From Aptenodytes patagonicus (Eukaryota; Chordata; Aves; Sphenisciformes; Spheniscidae), in assembly GCF_965638725.1 (NCBI RefSeq), contig NC_134952.1, forward strand, positions 60,490,065 through 60,554,064: a DNA stretch of 64,000 bases, read 5' to 3'. The position numbers and the translations under genes were made by a program. Shown here piece by piece: positions 11,701 through 21,664 of the stretch (positions within the stretch are counted from its first letter, which is position 1; each line of letters begins with the position of its first letter). Below the pieces are notes generated by a model. It saw nothing but the letters and a program-made list of their open reading frames with translations. It was not told the origin of the DNA and made no database searches.

Positions 11701-14700
11701 GCTGGTGTGTATCTTTTGTAAAGTTTCCCTTTTTCTGTTTTTACAGGAGTGATAAGCATTTTCAGTAACATAGTTGTGTTAGGCATCTTTGTTAAGCACA
11801 AAGAGCTTCGGACAGCAACCAACGCAATTATTATCAACTTGGCTTTTACTGACATTGGTGTTAGTGGCATTGGTTACCCCATGTCTGCTGCCTCAGACCT
11901 GCACGGAAGCTGGAAATTTGGATATACTGGATGCCAGGTATTGCAATTCAGTCAGAGAGAAAGTTTTGAGCACTTAAAAGCAAACTGAGAAATAAGTAGT
12001 AGCTCTACCTGATACTAGTTCTTTTAAGACATAAGATGGAGATGCAAAATTTGACTGTAGACCTGAAGCTGATGTTCTATAATGTCAACAATTTCTGGAT
12101 ATAGGATTTTGTGTGAATTTCATTCCAAACTTGTATTTATAATCTGAAAACATTAAAGTGTAACCTTTTATTTATCAACTAGAGATTTTAAAATAGCTCT
12201 GAGAAGGCTTAGGAAATGAAATCCCCAAGTGAACAAGGTTATAGTAGCACATGCACATTTGATGACTTATTTGATAGTTAAAAGACTTTGGATGTGGCTA
12301 CTGTTTTGATGGTGAGCTTGACAGATCTTAATGACTTCTGCTCGGCAAATACATGTTCTTTTGGATGGGACTATTAGGATATCCAAAATAAAGGCCTGCA
12401 AGGCTATTGGTCTTCATTCAAGATTTAGCCTAGTTTTAATAGCTGTCTATTTTTAAAAACAGACTGACTGAAAATTTGTACTTCCATAGCAGAGAGATGG
12501 TGCCCTTTGCTCGCTATGTACTGTGATTTAAATCTACTTTTTAAAAAGACTGTTGGGCTTAAGTGCCCAGGAAAATGGGTAGTAATGTGAAGACGTATGC
12601 TGAAAATGTGACTCAAGGGAAATATTAGCAACACTATACATTTTGGACCTTTATATAATGGATGTTTATAACAATCTGACATCGCTTGCCTGAGTACACA
12701 GTTATTTCAAGCTCAAAATTCAGTCACTGTTTGACAGGAAGCCTCACTTTTAACATCTTTGGATCTAGACTGACTTGTAGTGGGTTGAAGTTGATGTGAA
12801 ATCTCACTACCAATGCTTTGGGAGGTAAGATCACTTGAAGCACAACTCATGTCAGCCTAAACCAAATGAATCCTGTGAACTGAGATGGCTGAATGTCATG
12901 TGGTTCTATTATAACCGCTGGTGGCATGTGGTCTGGCACGGGGCTCTGTATTTCAGGGCTGCCAGTGGTAACACAGCCCTCCCGGTCATCCTTCCCGGTC
13001 AGGCTGCCCATGGGATGACTGGGCAGATGCATTTGGAGCATGTTGGGATTGCAGCATATGTTACTCTGTGCAGTAGATCTGACACATGTAAAAATGGGGG
13101 CCGATGGGGAAAATCAGTGTACCATATCTGTGAAATAAGTGTAGTTATACAACAGAGGAAAGAGTGACAATTCAGGACCATTTGCTAAAGCCGTAACTTT
13201 TTTGATGATTCAAATGCTCTTCAGGTTTCTTTAACATATATCAAAAACATGAATTGAACCCCTGCCCCCAACCTCCAAACTCTTTATCTCTGAACCTCAA
13301 AATTTACTTATTGAAGTACAGTGTTTGTTTGCTTTTTAGACTACTGTCTTTAGGATTTCTGATGTGTGCACAAGCAGGTTGCTTTTGAAATGTTTAATTT
13401 TAAATGAGCCAACTCCAAATTGCCTGCATTGAATTAATTCCTTCAGTATCTTGCTTGTGGAAGAGAGCACTGGCTGAATGTAATGTATCGTAGTGCCTTC
13501 AATTGAGTCCACAAATTTGTGTTTGTACCTTTGAAAGATTTCTCAGGAAGGGTTTTTTGTTTGTTTGTTTTACTTTCAGATCTATGCTGCCTTAAATATC
13601 TTTTTTGGGATGGCGAGTATTGGTTTGCTCACTGTTGTTGCAGTTGACCGTTATCTGACAATCTGCAGGCCTGATACAGGTACTGTACTTATGGTAAAAA
13701 ATCATTCACTCTTGGGCTTCTATGAAATAAGAGTCTAATTGTATTGTTTTCTCATGAATGACTCCATAATTACAGTGCTGGGCATAATTTGAATTTAGGG
13801 CATGATCCTACAGTACTTGGTTAAATAACGCAGCTGTATTGTAACAGTTAATTCCTCCCCCTGCAACCATGCAAAGATGTACTTGCGTGCACTGTCGCAT
13901 AATAAGCTTTTTGGCAAAGGGTTAGGAGCAGGTATTGCCTGTATGCTGTGAGTTGGAATGGGTGATGGTATTTAAGTGGCGTTTAAGGCTGGAAAGCTTG
14001 AGATGTCGGTCAGCAGTATGAAACAGGTATGCTGCAGTGTTCGGGAGTGTAGGCCTTTGAAAGGATCATTATTAACCTGGTATGTGCTTGTTGGAAGCCA
14101 CTTGTCGTTCAAGTTCAACACTGGAAAGAAGCAAAAGATGACAACGGTTTGTGATTGTATGTGCTTGGCCACAGGAAGAAGAATGACTACCCGTAGCTAT
14201 GCCACTCTAATCCTTGCTGCTTGGATAAATGCAGTCTTTTGGGCTTCCATGCCTACTGTAGGCTGGGCTAGCTACGCTCCGGATCCGACTGGAGCAACGT
14301 GCACAGTAAATTGGAGGAAAAATGATGTGTAAGATTCCCCTTCACCCTTTCTTTTAAATTTGCTGCCTCACTGAAGGCTAGGATTATGTAATTCAGCACT
14401 ATATGAGCATAACGTCTTCTTTCTGAAGTATGAAGCCTAATTTATAAAAATCATTTTAAAACAATGGAATAATAGAGAAGTCTAGAAAAAACATAGGAAT
14501 TGAGCCATGCTTGAAAACTGCAAGACTTGTAGTTGCTAATAAAAAAATTAAAGCTAAAGAAAATTTTCCTAATTCTTTAAAAGCTTGTTTTAAAATTTCA
14601 TAATCAAATAAAAATATCAAATTCTTTAGTAACTTTTCTTGGATGGCTGTTTGTAAGTTGCTGTGTTTTGTTTTTCTGTCTTATCAGGTCCTTTGTTTCC

Positions 14701-17700
14701 TACACAATGAGTGTAATTGCTGTTAACTTTGTTGTACCCTTAACAGTCATGTTTTACTGTTATTACAATGTTTCCCGGACAATGAAACAGTATGCCAGCA
14801 GTAACTGCCTGGAAAGCATCAACGTAGATTGGTCTGACCAAGTAGATGTGACAAAGGTATGGTAAATGAGGGCATGTTTTGTTTTAAGCATGTTCTTTTA
14901 AAGTCTTGGGGGCAAAGGAACAGTGCAGCCTTTTAAGCATTTCTGTTTCCTAAATTCCCCCTTTTCCTTTCATACTAAATATTAACTGAAATTTAGCCTT
15001 GGTGAAAACTCCTGGCTTGACTTATAACACTAGATTCTTTACTTTTGGCCTAATACTCTTTCCAGATGAATAGCTAGTTTGAAGGCTGGGAACAACATGA
15101 ATTTTCCTTGCCGCTGCCCTCTGTCATTACATAGAAATGTACCTCAGAGGTGTCCTAGGAGGACTTTTACTCTTTGTGTCTGCAGAGCCCTTAGGCTTTC
15201 TGCTAGATTCACAGGTGTATCTGGTCTGAAATGGATTGGTCAACTCTGGTTTGAACTCATGGCCTAGAAATGAAAGTGCATTTCCAAGCTCCTGAGCTGT
15301 GTGATTCCAAACCCTTTTTCTTTTCAGTCTGTTGAGTTTACCTCTTTCTTATGTAAACAGTAGCAAATGCGGGTTATGGCATAAAATGATATATCCTGCC
15401 TGGAAGGTTGACATTTTTTTAATTTATAAAAGCCCTTGAGAAAGCTTGAAGTTCACTAGCTCCTTTGATTTTGTGTGAAGATATGATTTATGGTTGGGCA
15501 TGGTAAAAAAAGTGAGAGAGTATTGGAAAGAATATGTACCTATGCTGTTGAATTACTTATCGGTGCAAACTTAACATTCCTTGGAAAACTTTCTAGAATT
15601 TTGATAGAATTTGATAGAATTAATTTTTTTTAAAATTAATTTCTAGAAATTTGATAGAATTAAATCTGGCCAGGGATGTCAAGGGCAACAAGAAAAGATT
15701 CTATAGGTACGTCGGGGATAAAAGGAAGACGAGGGAAAACGTGGGCCCTCTCCGGAATGAAACAGGAGACCTGGCTACCCGGGACACGGAGAAGGTGGAG
15801 GTACTCAATGACTTTTTTGCCTCGGTCTTTACTGGCAAGCGCTCGAGCCTCACTGCCCAAGCCGCAGAAGGCAAAGGTGGGGACTGGGAGAATGAAGAGC
15901 CACCCACTGTGGGAGAACATCAGGTTCGAGACCATCTAAGGCACCTGAAGGTGCACAAGTCCATGGGACCCGATGAGATCCCTCCACGGGCCCTGAAGGA
16001 ACTGGCGGATGAAGTTGCTAAGCCACTATCCATCGTATTTGAGAAGTCGTGGCAGTCCAGTGAAGTTCCCACTGACTGGAAAAGGGGAAACATAACCACC
16101 ATTTTTAAAAAGGGAAAAACGGAAGACCCAAGGAACTACAGGCCAGTCAGTCTCACCTCTCTGCCTGGGAAGATCATGGAACAGATCCTCCTGGAAGCTA
16201 TGCTAAGGCACATGGAGGACAAGGAGGTGATTCAAGACAGCCAGCATGGCTTCACCAAGGGCAAGTCCTGCCTGACTAACCTAGTGGCCTTCCCTGATGG
16301 AGTGACTACATCAGTGGACACGGAAAGGGCTACAGATGTCATCTATCTGGACCTCTGTAAGGCCTTTGACACGGTCCCCCACAACATCCTTCTCTCTAAA
16401 CGGGAGAGGTATGGATTGGATGGGTGGACTGCCCGGTAAAGGGTGAGGAATTGGTTAGATGGTCGCATCCAGAGGGTAGTGGTCAACAGCTCAATGTCCA
16501 GATGGAGACTGGTGACGAGTGGCGTCCCGCAGGGGTCCGTATGGGGACCAGTACTGTTTAACATCTTCATCAATGACATAGACAGTAGGATCATGTGCAC
16601 CCTCAGCAAGTTTGCAGATGACACCAAGCTGGGTGGTGTGGTCAACACGCCAGAGGGACGGGATGCCATCCAGAGGGACCTGGACAAGCTCGAGAAGTGG
16701 GCCCAAGTGAACCTCATGAGGTTCAACAAGGCCAAGTGCAAGGTCCTGCACCTGGGTCGGGGCAACCCCCGGTATCAATACAGGCTGGGGGATGAATGGA
16801 TTGAGAGCAGCCCTGCCGAGAAGGACTTGGGGGTACTGGTGGATGAAAAGCTGGACATGAGCCAGCAATGTGCGCTCGCAGCCCAGAAGGCCAATCATAT
16901 CCTGGGCTGCATCCAAAGAAGCGTGGCCAGCACGTCAAGGGAGGTGATTCTGCCCCTCTACTCTGCTGTGGTGAGACCCCACCTGGAGTACTGTGTCCAG
17001 CTCTGGAGCCCCCAGCATAAGGAAGACACGGACCTGTTGGAGTAGGTCCAGAGGAGGGCCACGAAAATGATCAGGGGGATGGAACACCTCTCCTATGAAG
17101 AAAGGCTGAGAGAGTTGGGGTTGTTCAGCCTAGAGAAGAGAAAGCTCCAGGGAGACCTTATTGCAGCCGGTCAGTACTTAAAGGGGGCTTATAGAAAAGA
17201 TGGCGGCAAACTTTTTAGCAGGGCTTGTTGCGACAGGACAAGGGGGAATGGCTTTAAACTAAAGGGGGGTAGACTTAGGCTAGATATAAGGAAGAAATTT
17301 TTTATGCTGAGGGTGGTGAAACACTGGCACAGGTTGCCCAGAGAGGTGGTGGATGCCCCATCCCTGGAAACATTCAAGGTCAGGTTGGACGGGGCTCTGA
17401 GCAACCTGATCTATTTGAAGATGTCCCTGCCCATGGCAGGGGGGTTGGACTAGATGACCTTTAGAGGTCCCTTCCAACCCAAACTGTTCTATGATTCTAT
17501 GATTCTCATTGCTAAATTCTGAAAAATGGTATTTTTACGTAAAAATTATAATTTGAGTATTTTGCTCTTCTGAAGAACTTTCAAGAATGCTTGAAACTGA
17601 GGATTCAGTTATAAATTTAGACTCACATTTGTGAAGAAAATGTTTTTTTTTCTGTTTTGCAGTTGAAGACACTGAGTTATATTTAAAAAAAAAAGATTGA

Positions 17701-20059
17701 AGCTTTAGAGTTAAGCAGTATTCTTCTTTAGAATTGGACTTTTTCACAAATTAACATCTTCTAAGCTTTCTATGCACCAAACAAACTTCTAAACGAAAGG
17801 GTTCTTTCTTTACATTATTATCGATAGGTATTGCATTTGTATTTAAATAGGAATCTTCTGTAGAGAGAGTCGCTGTTTGTTTATTGGTTATACTCTAGAA
17901 CAGCTCATACAAAGTAGCCATTTACTTCTTGTTTCTCATTTTGTTCATCACTGAAAGACTGAATAAGGGTATAGGTAAACAACACTAGGGAATCCTGTAC
18001 ATACAAAGAGCCCTGCAGTTTTGTTTGGTTTTCTAGTGATTTGTTTTGTCCTCTTGATTAATTTGAGATTTCCATTCCAGTTTCCATTACTGATTCATGT
18101 CCAGGACAAAAGCCAGAAAAGTCTGTCCTGGTTGATTCCTCTCCTACCCTGCCACTACCCCCAGTTTGTCACTGTTCAGTTCTAGCTGTGGCATGGTGTG
18201 TTCTGGGCTGTGAGCCCCAGCGTGCCCAGATTGTTCTCCCTGACAGGCAAGCAGAGAAGACATGACTGCTCAGGTATCTCCTTGGTATGATGCTTGAACA
18301 TGGCTATCGTGCTTCATTTAACTAAGGAGACACTTCTGGGTTCCTTAAGTACATGGACTGAGCCTTTGTGTCCTAAAACATTTACGTTCTTTTATTTAAC
18401 TGTACCATAGTTAAGCCTTATGAAACTTTTTTATTAACATTTTTTATTAAACGTTTGGCTTAGATTTTTCTCTCTGTTCATGTTTATTGTTTGTAATAGC
18501 ATCCCAGAGTGACCTGTTATGGTGATCATAATACATGTGTGAAGTCCTCTCTGGCCATTTAAACTTCTGATGGACAGATTTAACATAATCAGTAGTGCTG
18601 ACTGCGAAGGAAGATTGTACATAATGAAATAACAGCATGCCAAAATACATGGCAGTGTGATGTGCTATTAAATCCCCAGAGTGACACTTCATTATAACCT
18701 GTCAAAATTTGTCAGGTGTGCTTATTTACATGTTGTTATTTGGTTCTGGACAGCTGTATTTTCACACAGGTGCATGTGCTTTTGAGGTTAGGTTGTGAGG
18801 TCTTCATCTTCAGGTAATACTGGTCATGTGTCTGTTCCTCTTGTTTTACAGATGTCTGTTGTGATGATAGTAATGTTCTTGGTGGCATGGTCTCCATATT
18901 CGATTGTGTGTTTGTGGTCTTCCTTTGGAGACCCAAAGAAAATTTCTCCCGCAATGGCCATCATAGCTCCTCTCTTCGCAAAATCTTCCACATTCTACAA
19001 TCCCTGCATTTATGTTGTTGCAAACAAAAAGTAAGTGTTCCTAATTTAGTACTGGTCTACTTCATGATTTTAGCATATCATCTAACTATAGAAGGATCAT
19101 CTGTAAAATACGACAAACTGATTAGTGAAGAGATCAAAGGGTAAGCCACTGTCGATTTACCAAAGATGACCTTTTGGACAGGAAAGTCTGAAAGAAATTG
19201 TTTTGATCATCATCAGAACATACTGAATTGGTAAAGATTTTTGAGAACACATTAATGAAGCTTTTGCAAGACAGTTTTTAAAGTCCCTTTGTGGTTTCTC
19301 AAAGGGACTCCTTACGGAATTTGGGTTGCATCAGCAGTAGACTGGTTTTAATGACTGTGGCCAAAATGTGTGGTGGCTTAGTGACATGTAACTTCTGTAG
19401 ATTTCCTTGCTTGATTTGGGATGTGTCATATGCTGACTGAGTAGGATGGATTGACACTTTTTGTTAAAGTAAATAAGCTAAGCCTATTCTTCTGTTTTGA
19501 GCAAGCACATCAAATGCTCTAACAAGCCAGTGCCTCTGACTGAGAGCTGTGTTTTGCGAAGAGGCATCCTTCCTTTCTCTACTACCAACCTAGAAGCAGA
19601 GCCTGTGATCTCTGTCTAGGTGAACTTATCTGATCCTGCTGAGCCAATGAAAGAACATCTCATTTTTTCACCGTTCTGTAAGTTCATCTTTGTCGTGGCT
19701 ATACCCTGTCCTGGGATAAGCAAAAGCTGCTGTGACCCCTGTTGTAGAAGAAACACTGAACTTAACTGAGTTATTCCTGTACATGGAAGTGAAAAAGACT
19801 CGGGTCCTTCTGAATTCCAAATACACCATTTTTCATTAAGTTTTACTGAAGTTGAAAACTGTTTTAATACTTAAGGCCGGCTTACCCAGTTTTTCTTTAT
19901 ATTTGGTTTTCCAGCTAATGATCTTTCTGCTTTCCCTTTCTTGTCCTTTGCAGGTTTCGGAGGGCAATCCTGGCAATGGTGCGATGTCAGACAAGACAAG
20001 AGATAACTATAAACAATGCCTTGCCCATGAGTGTATCTCAAAGTGCACTGACATCGTAG
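5653..20059 (+). CDS. RRH: Peropsin (RPE-derived rhodopsin homolog), complete 7-exon gene
   Basis: Seven exons join in frame: 5653-5758, 11747-11937, 13580-13679, 14175-14328, 14688-14856, 18852-19030 and 19954-20059. Total is 1005 nt, 334 residues plus stop (human about 337). All introns are GT-AG, with phases 1, 0, 1, 2, 0, 2. Opsin hallmarks are present: N-terminal N-glycosylation sequons at Asn4 and Asn8, disulphide cysteines Cys98 and Cys175, DRY at 122-124, the retinal-binding Schiff-base lysine Lys284 in [13 protein letters not shown], and NPxxY at 290-294. Peropsin is a seven-transmembrane opsin of the RPE apical microvilli that binds all-trans-retinal and is thought to act in retinoid cycling. 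LRIT3 follows 1.5 kb downstream on the same strand. Intron 5 has been enlarged by a CR1 insertion. Identity is highly secure from near-continuous similarity to mammalian RRH. Confidence 0.97.
5921..5958 (+). repeat. 19-bp tandem duplication
   Basis: Two head-to-tail copies of tgaagtgtgcagaaagatc (5921-5939 and 5940-5958) differ at one base. It is a local replication-slippage duplication in RRH intron 1, with no indicated function. Confidence 0.9.
7984..8428 (-). mobile_element. CR1 retrotransposon 3' fragment
   Basis: A 5'-truncated CR1 lies antisense to RRH in intron 1. Read on the + strand it begins with the inverted terminal repeat atcatagaatcat and continues through the conserved CR1 3' region into the 3' end of ORF2, stopping near 8428. 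The reading frame is a remnant only. It is closely similar to the copies at 35562 and 49176. Confidence 0.93.
11747..11937 (+). CDS. RRH: RRH exon 2 (TM1-TM2, ECL1)
   Basis: The acceptor TTTTTACAG|GA and donor CAG|GTATTG bound 191 nt that complete Gly36 and run to Gln99 (phase 0 at the 3' end). It encodes helix 1, the first intracellular loop ([11 protein letters not shown]), helix 2 with the conserved Asn66-Leu-Ala and Asp71, and the first extracellular loop ending in the disulphide Cys98. Open frame continues past the donor but similarity stops exactly there. Confidence 0.96.
13580..13679 (+). CDS. RRH: RRH exon 3 (TM3, DRY motif)
   Basis: The acceptor TTACTTTCAG|ATC opens at Ile100 and the exon ends after one base of codon 133 at donor G|GTACTG. 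It encodes helix 3 with the peropsin block [21 protein letters not shown], trimmed here to its key points: FFGM at 107-110 and Asp122-Arg123-Tyr124 for G-protein coupling geometry. At 100 nt it lies within no long open frame. The acceptor is preceded by a TTTG-repeat pyrimidine tract. Confidence 0.96.
14175..14328 (+). CDS. RRH: RRH exon 4 (TM4, ECL2)
   Basis: The acceptor GGCCACAG|GA completes Gly133. The exon encodes intracellular loop 2, helix 4 and extracellular loop 2 with the opsin disulphide Cys175 in [10 protein letters not shown]. Two overlapping GT donors exist, at 14327 and 14329. Only cutting at 14329 (GTAAGA) keeps frame with exon 5 and it is the better consensus; the codon for Val184 is split 2+1. 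Human has Arg at this split position. Confidence 0.95.
14688..14856 (+). CDS. RRH: RRH exon 5 (TM5, ICL3)
   Basis: The acceptor TTATCAG|G and donor AAG|GTATGG bound 169 nt encoding [14 protein letters not shown], helix 5, and the third intracellular loop ending [10 protein letters not shown]. The exon ends in phase 0 at residue 240. The block is nearly identical to mammalian peropsin apart from the variable stretch around residues 215-225. Confidence 0.96.
15651..17453 (+). pseudogene. CR1 ORF2 reverse-transcriptase remnant
   Basis: One reading frame stays open for about 600 codons with only two internal stops, TAA at 16437-16439 and TAG at 17043-17045, and a final stop at 17451-17453. I see no frameshift between the segments. 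Recognisable reverse-transcriptase motifs include an RNRPVSLTS-like block (NYRPVSLTS), [14 protein letters not shown] (motif A), SGVPQGSV (motif B) and the catalytic FADD at 16611-16622. The N-terminal endonuclease domain is missing. It belongs to the non-LTR (CR1) family and cannot encode a full product as it stands. Confidence 0.9.
15655..17506 (+). mobile_element. CR1 retrotransposon, 5'-truncated, about 1.85 kb
   Basis: This is the longest CR1 in the window, in sense orientation inside RRH intron 5. It contains most of the reverse-transcriptase part of ORF2 and the ORF2 C-terminal region. It then has the short 3' UTR reading ggttggactagatgaccttt and ends with ATTCTATG-type repeats at about 17488-17506. 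CR1 elements are non-LTR retrotransposons that insert by target-primed reverse transcription, which explains the 5' truncation. The low level of frame damage suggests a relatively young insertion. Confidence 0.95.
18852..19030 (+). CDS. RRH: RRH exon 6 (TM6-TM7, retinal lysine)
   Basis: The acceptor GTTTTACAG|ATG and donor AA|GTAAGT bound 179 nt starting at Met241 and ending two bases into a lysine codon. It encodes helix 6 ([15 protein letters not shown]), extracellular loop 3 and helix 7 with Lys284, the retinal Schiff-base residue, and the NPCIY version of NPxxY. The lysine index equals that of human peropsin, so there is no net length change upstream. The ATG here is internal methionine 241, not a start. 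Confidence 0.97.
19954..20059 (+). CDS. RRH: RRH exon 7 (C-terminal tail, stop)
   Basis: The acceptor CTTTGCAG|G completes Lys299 and continues [15 protein letters not shown], a typical post-helix-7 amphipathic segment with cysteine 309 as a possible palmitoylation site. It ends at TAG 20057-20059. The last about 20 residues diverge from mammals, as is usual for opsin tails. The frame is fixed by the spliced phase 2 from exon 6. Confidence 0.93.
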
Positions 20060-20120
20060 AACTCGTGTCATTTGCCTGCATAAGTTACATGGAAAGGAGT
20101 GAAATCTGGGTTAAAGTTAA

Positions 20121-20152
20121 TTAATCTTTTGGAAGATTAATCTTTTGGAATA
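20121..20152 (+). repeat. 16-bp tandem duplication in RRH 3' UTR
   Basis: Two copies of ttaatcttttggaaga lie head to tail, with partial continuation. It is a local slippage product just after the RRH stop codon. Confidence 0.85.
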
Positions 20153-20987
20153 ATAATCTGCCCCAGCCAGCCAGCTGTTTTCTGTTAATCACAGTAATCT
20201 TTTTACATAGGTTAAGAAGACAAAAAGACAAAAATCCACTAAGAGAATTTCTGAGAGTGAGGTTTATTGGCCCAATATGTCTGTCCCAAACAAAAAAGGC
20301 TAGTGAAGTGGTCACTGTGACTCTTATAGGGTTGGACAAGGTGACGCAGGGGCAGGGAGAGACTGAAGCAGGAAGTGCTTAGGTTCTGTAACGTAGACTT
20401 TGCACCTGTAATTGCTTTCATGAATTACTTTCCCTCAACTTCCCTTGAAAGTTTTCCAGACTTGAAATATTCTGGATTCTCCCTGTGTGAATATATTTCT
20501 ATACCAAGTGTCCACGTTGATAATCTTTGCAAATTTCTGTTTCTGCTAATATGTTAAGATATCAAAATATCTAGCCAAACCCTATAGAACCTGCTATCAG
20601 CTTTTAGGATTTTGAAGGAGTTTCAGGATATTTAATGTATTTTTAAAGTTTTGGCTCTCACAACCAAATGAATTTGTAGGAAAGACAGATTTTGCTTTAG
20701 TAGTAGTACGTTTCTGGTGCTTGTGACTGCACAGCAAATCCTGAAAATGAGACAAGATGCACCCTAAAGCTTGACACTTGGGAGGCACATAAAACTGAGT
20801 AAATATTTATGGTCATTTCTCATAATTTCTAAGTCAATCTCCTGGTTATATAGGTCTGTTGTATAATTTTCAAAAAATACCTTTCGCGATGTGAGTGATG
20901 GGTTTGTTCAGGATAGAAAAGATGACTGTGTATAGATCTATTTATGAATGGTAGTATATGCATTCTTGATGATTCTCAGATTTTGAG

Positions 20988-20993
20988 AATAAA
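20988..20993 (+). terminator. RRH: Candidate RRH polyadenylation signal AATAAA
   Basis: This is the first canonical AATAAA downstream of the RRH stop, giving a 3' UTR of about 0.95 kb. It is followed by a T/G-containing stretch (tatgtatgcatgcatctgagg) that could serve as the downstream element. Alternatives at 21149 (ATTAAA) and 21354 (AATAAA) would run closer to LRIT3. Confidence 0.45.
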
Positions 20994-21425
20994 TATCTTC
21001 TATTATTATGTATGCATGCATCTGAGGTTTGGCTTTGCAGGTTGCAACTTATTTAAAATATATGGAGTTTTTTTGGTAAAAACCTGTTTTTACAGGATTT
21101 TTTAAAAGCTCTGGAATCTAGACTTCTTATTAATTTGTAATTTTTAGTATTAAAGAAAATGCCATGCAATATCCTCATGCTGTACTAGATTTCGTTCAGG
21201 AACCTTGGAACGCTTTATGGACAGTAGCTAATGCATTGCCTCTTAGAAGGAGCAAAGAGATATTTCATTACATACTAACCCTACAAGCTACATATTAAAA
21301 TAGCCTTGAAACATGCTGGATATGATTTGAAACAGAGTGTGTTCTTCTGACAGAATAAAGAATGAGCTGGTTTAACTGATCCCTTTCAGGATACATTTGA
21401 AGGTTAAGTAACTACAGATCTCAGC

Positions 21426-21441
21426 TAATCTGACGTAATCT
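21426..21441 (+). promoter_or_regulatory. Paired TAATCT homeodomain-type sites upstream of LRIT3
   Basis: TAATCT occurs at 21426-21431 and again at 21436-21441, exactly one helical turn apart, 108-123 nt before the LRIT3 start codon. K50 homeodomain factors of the OTX2/CRX class, which drive photoreceptor and bipolar genes, bind TAATCC and tolerate TAATCT. The motif pair is seen; binding is inference. Confidence 0.3.
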
Positions 21442-21548
21442 GCTGTTACTAAATGGATGTCTACATTCATGTTCGTAGCACACTGCACACGAGTGCCTAG
21501 GAATAAAGTTTTCAAATTTTTTCATATCAGTTCTGCTGGGAGGAAGCC

Positions 21549-21664
21549 ATGCATCTGTTTGTTTACTTCTACCTCCTAATGAGCTTTTTTGAAGAAGTGC
21601 ATGGGTTTTGTCCTTCACAATGCACTTGCGTTTACCATGGCAGAAGTGATGGCACTGGAACAAG
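21549..21664 (+). CDS. LRIT3: LRIT3 exon 1 (signal peptide and LRRNT)
   Basis: The ATG at 21549 sits in a good Kozak context (gaagccATG). It opens 38 codons plus two bases, ending at donor AG|GTATAT. The product begins [19 protein letters not shown] and continues [15 protein letters not shown], matching the human LRIT3 N terminus residue for residue at the cysteines. The two trailing bases AG combine with the first G of exon 2 to make Arg39. The exon is too short to appear as a long open frame and is found only by looking for the LRRNT cysteine pattern. Confidence 0.95.

Larger units (their letters stand above)
5759..11746 (+). other. RRH: RRH intron 1
   Basis: This is a 6.0-kb phase-1 intron with GT-AG ends. 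It contains a minus-strand CR1 fragment (7984-8428), a 19-bp tandem duplication (5921-5958), poly-T runs near 7149-7170 and a (TTTTC)n tract at about 11578-11598. No other exon is recognisable. Confidence 0.85.
14857..18851 (+). other. RRH: RRH intron 5
   Basis: This 4.0-kb intron is nearly half occupied by a sense-oriented CR1 element (about 15655-17506). The remainder is AT-rich, with a short direct-repeat patch (gatagaatt copies) just before the CR1 at 15601-15660 and no further exon. Confidence 0.85.
20060..21548 (+). other. RRH 3' UTR and RRH-LRIT3 spacer
   Basis: Only 1489 nt separate the RRH stop from the LRIT3 start. The segment holds a 16-bp tandem repeat (20121-20152), a candidate AATAAA (20988), a weaker ATTAAA (21149), a further AATAAA (21354) and a pair of TAATCT sites 108-123 nt upstream of the LRIT3 ATG. 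No coding sequence is seen. Confidence 0.7.

Noticed and set aside
13976-14174. Open frame running upstream from RRH exon 4
   Set aside because: Similarity to peropsin begins exactly after the AG at 14174; the upstream part is intron that happens to stay open.
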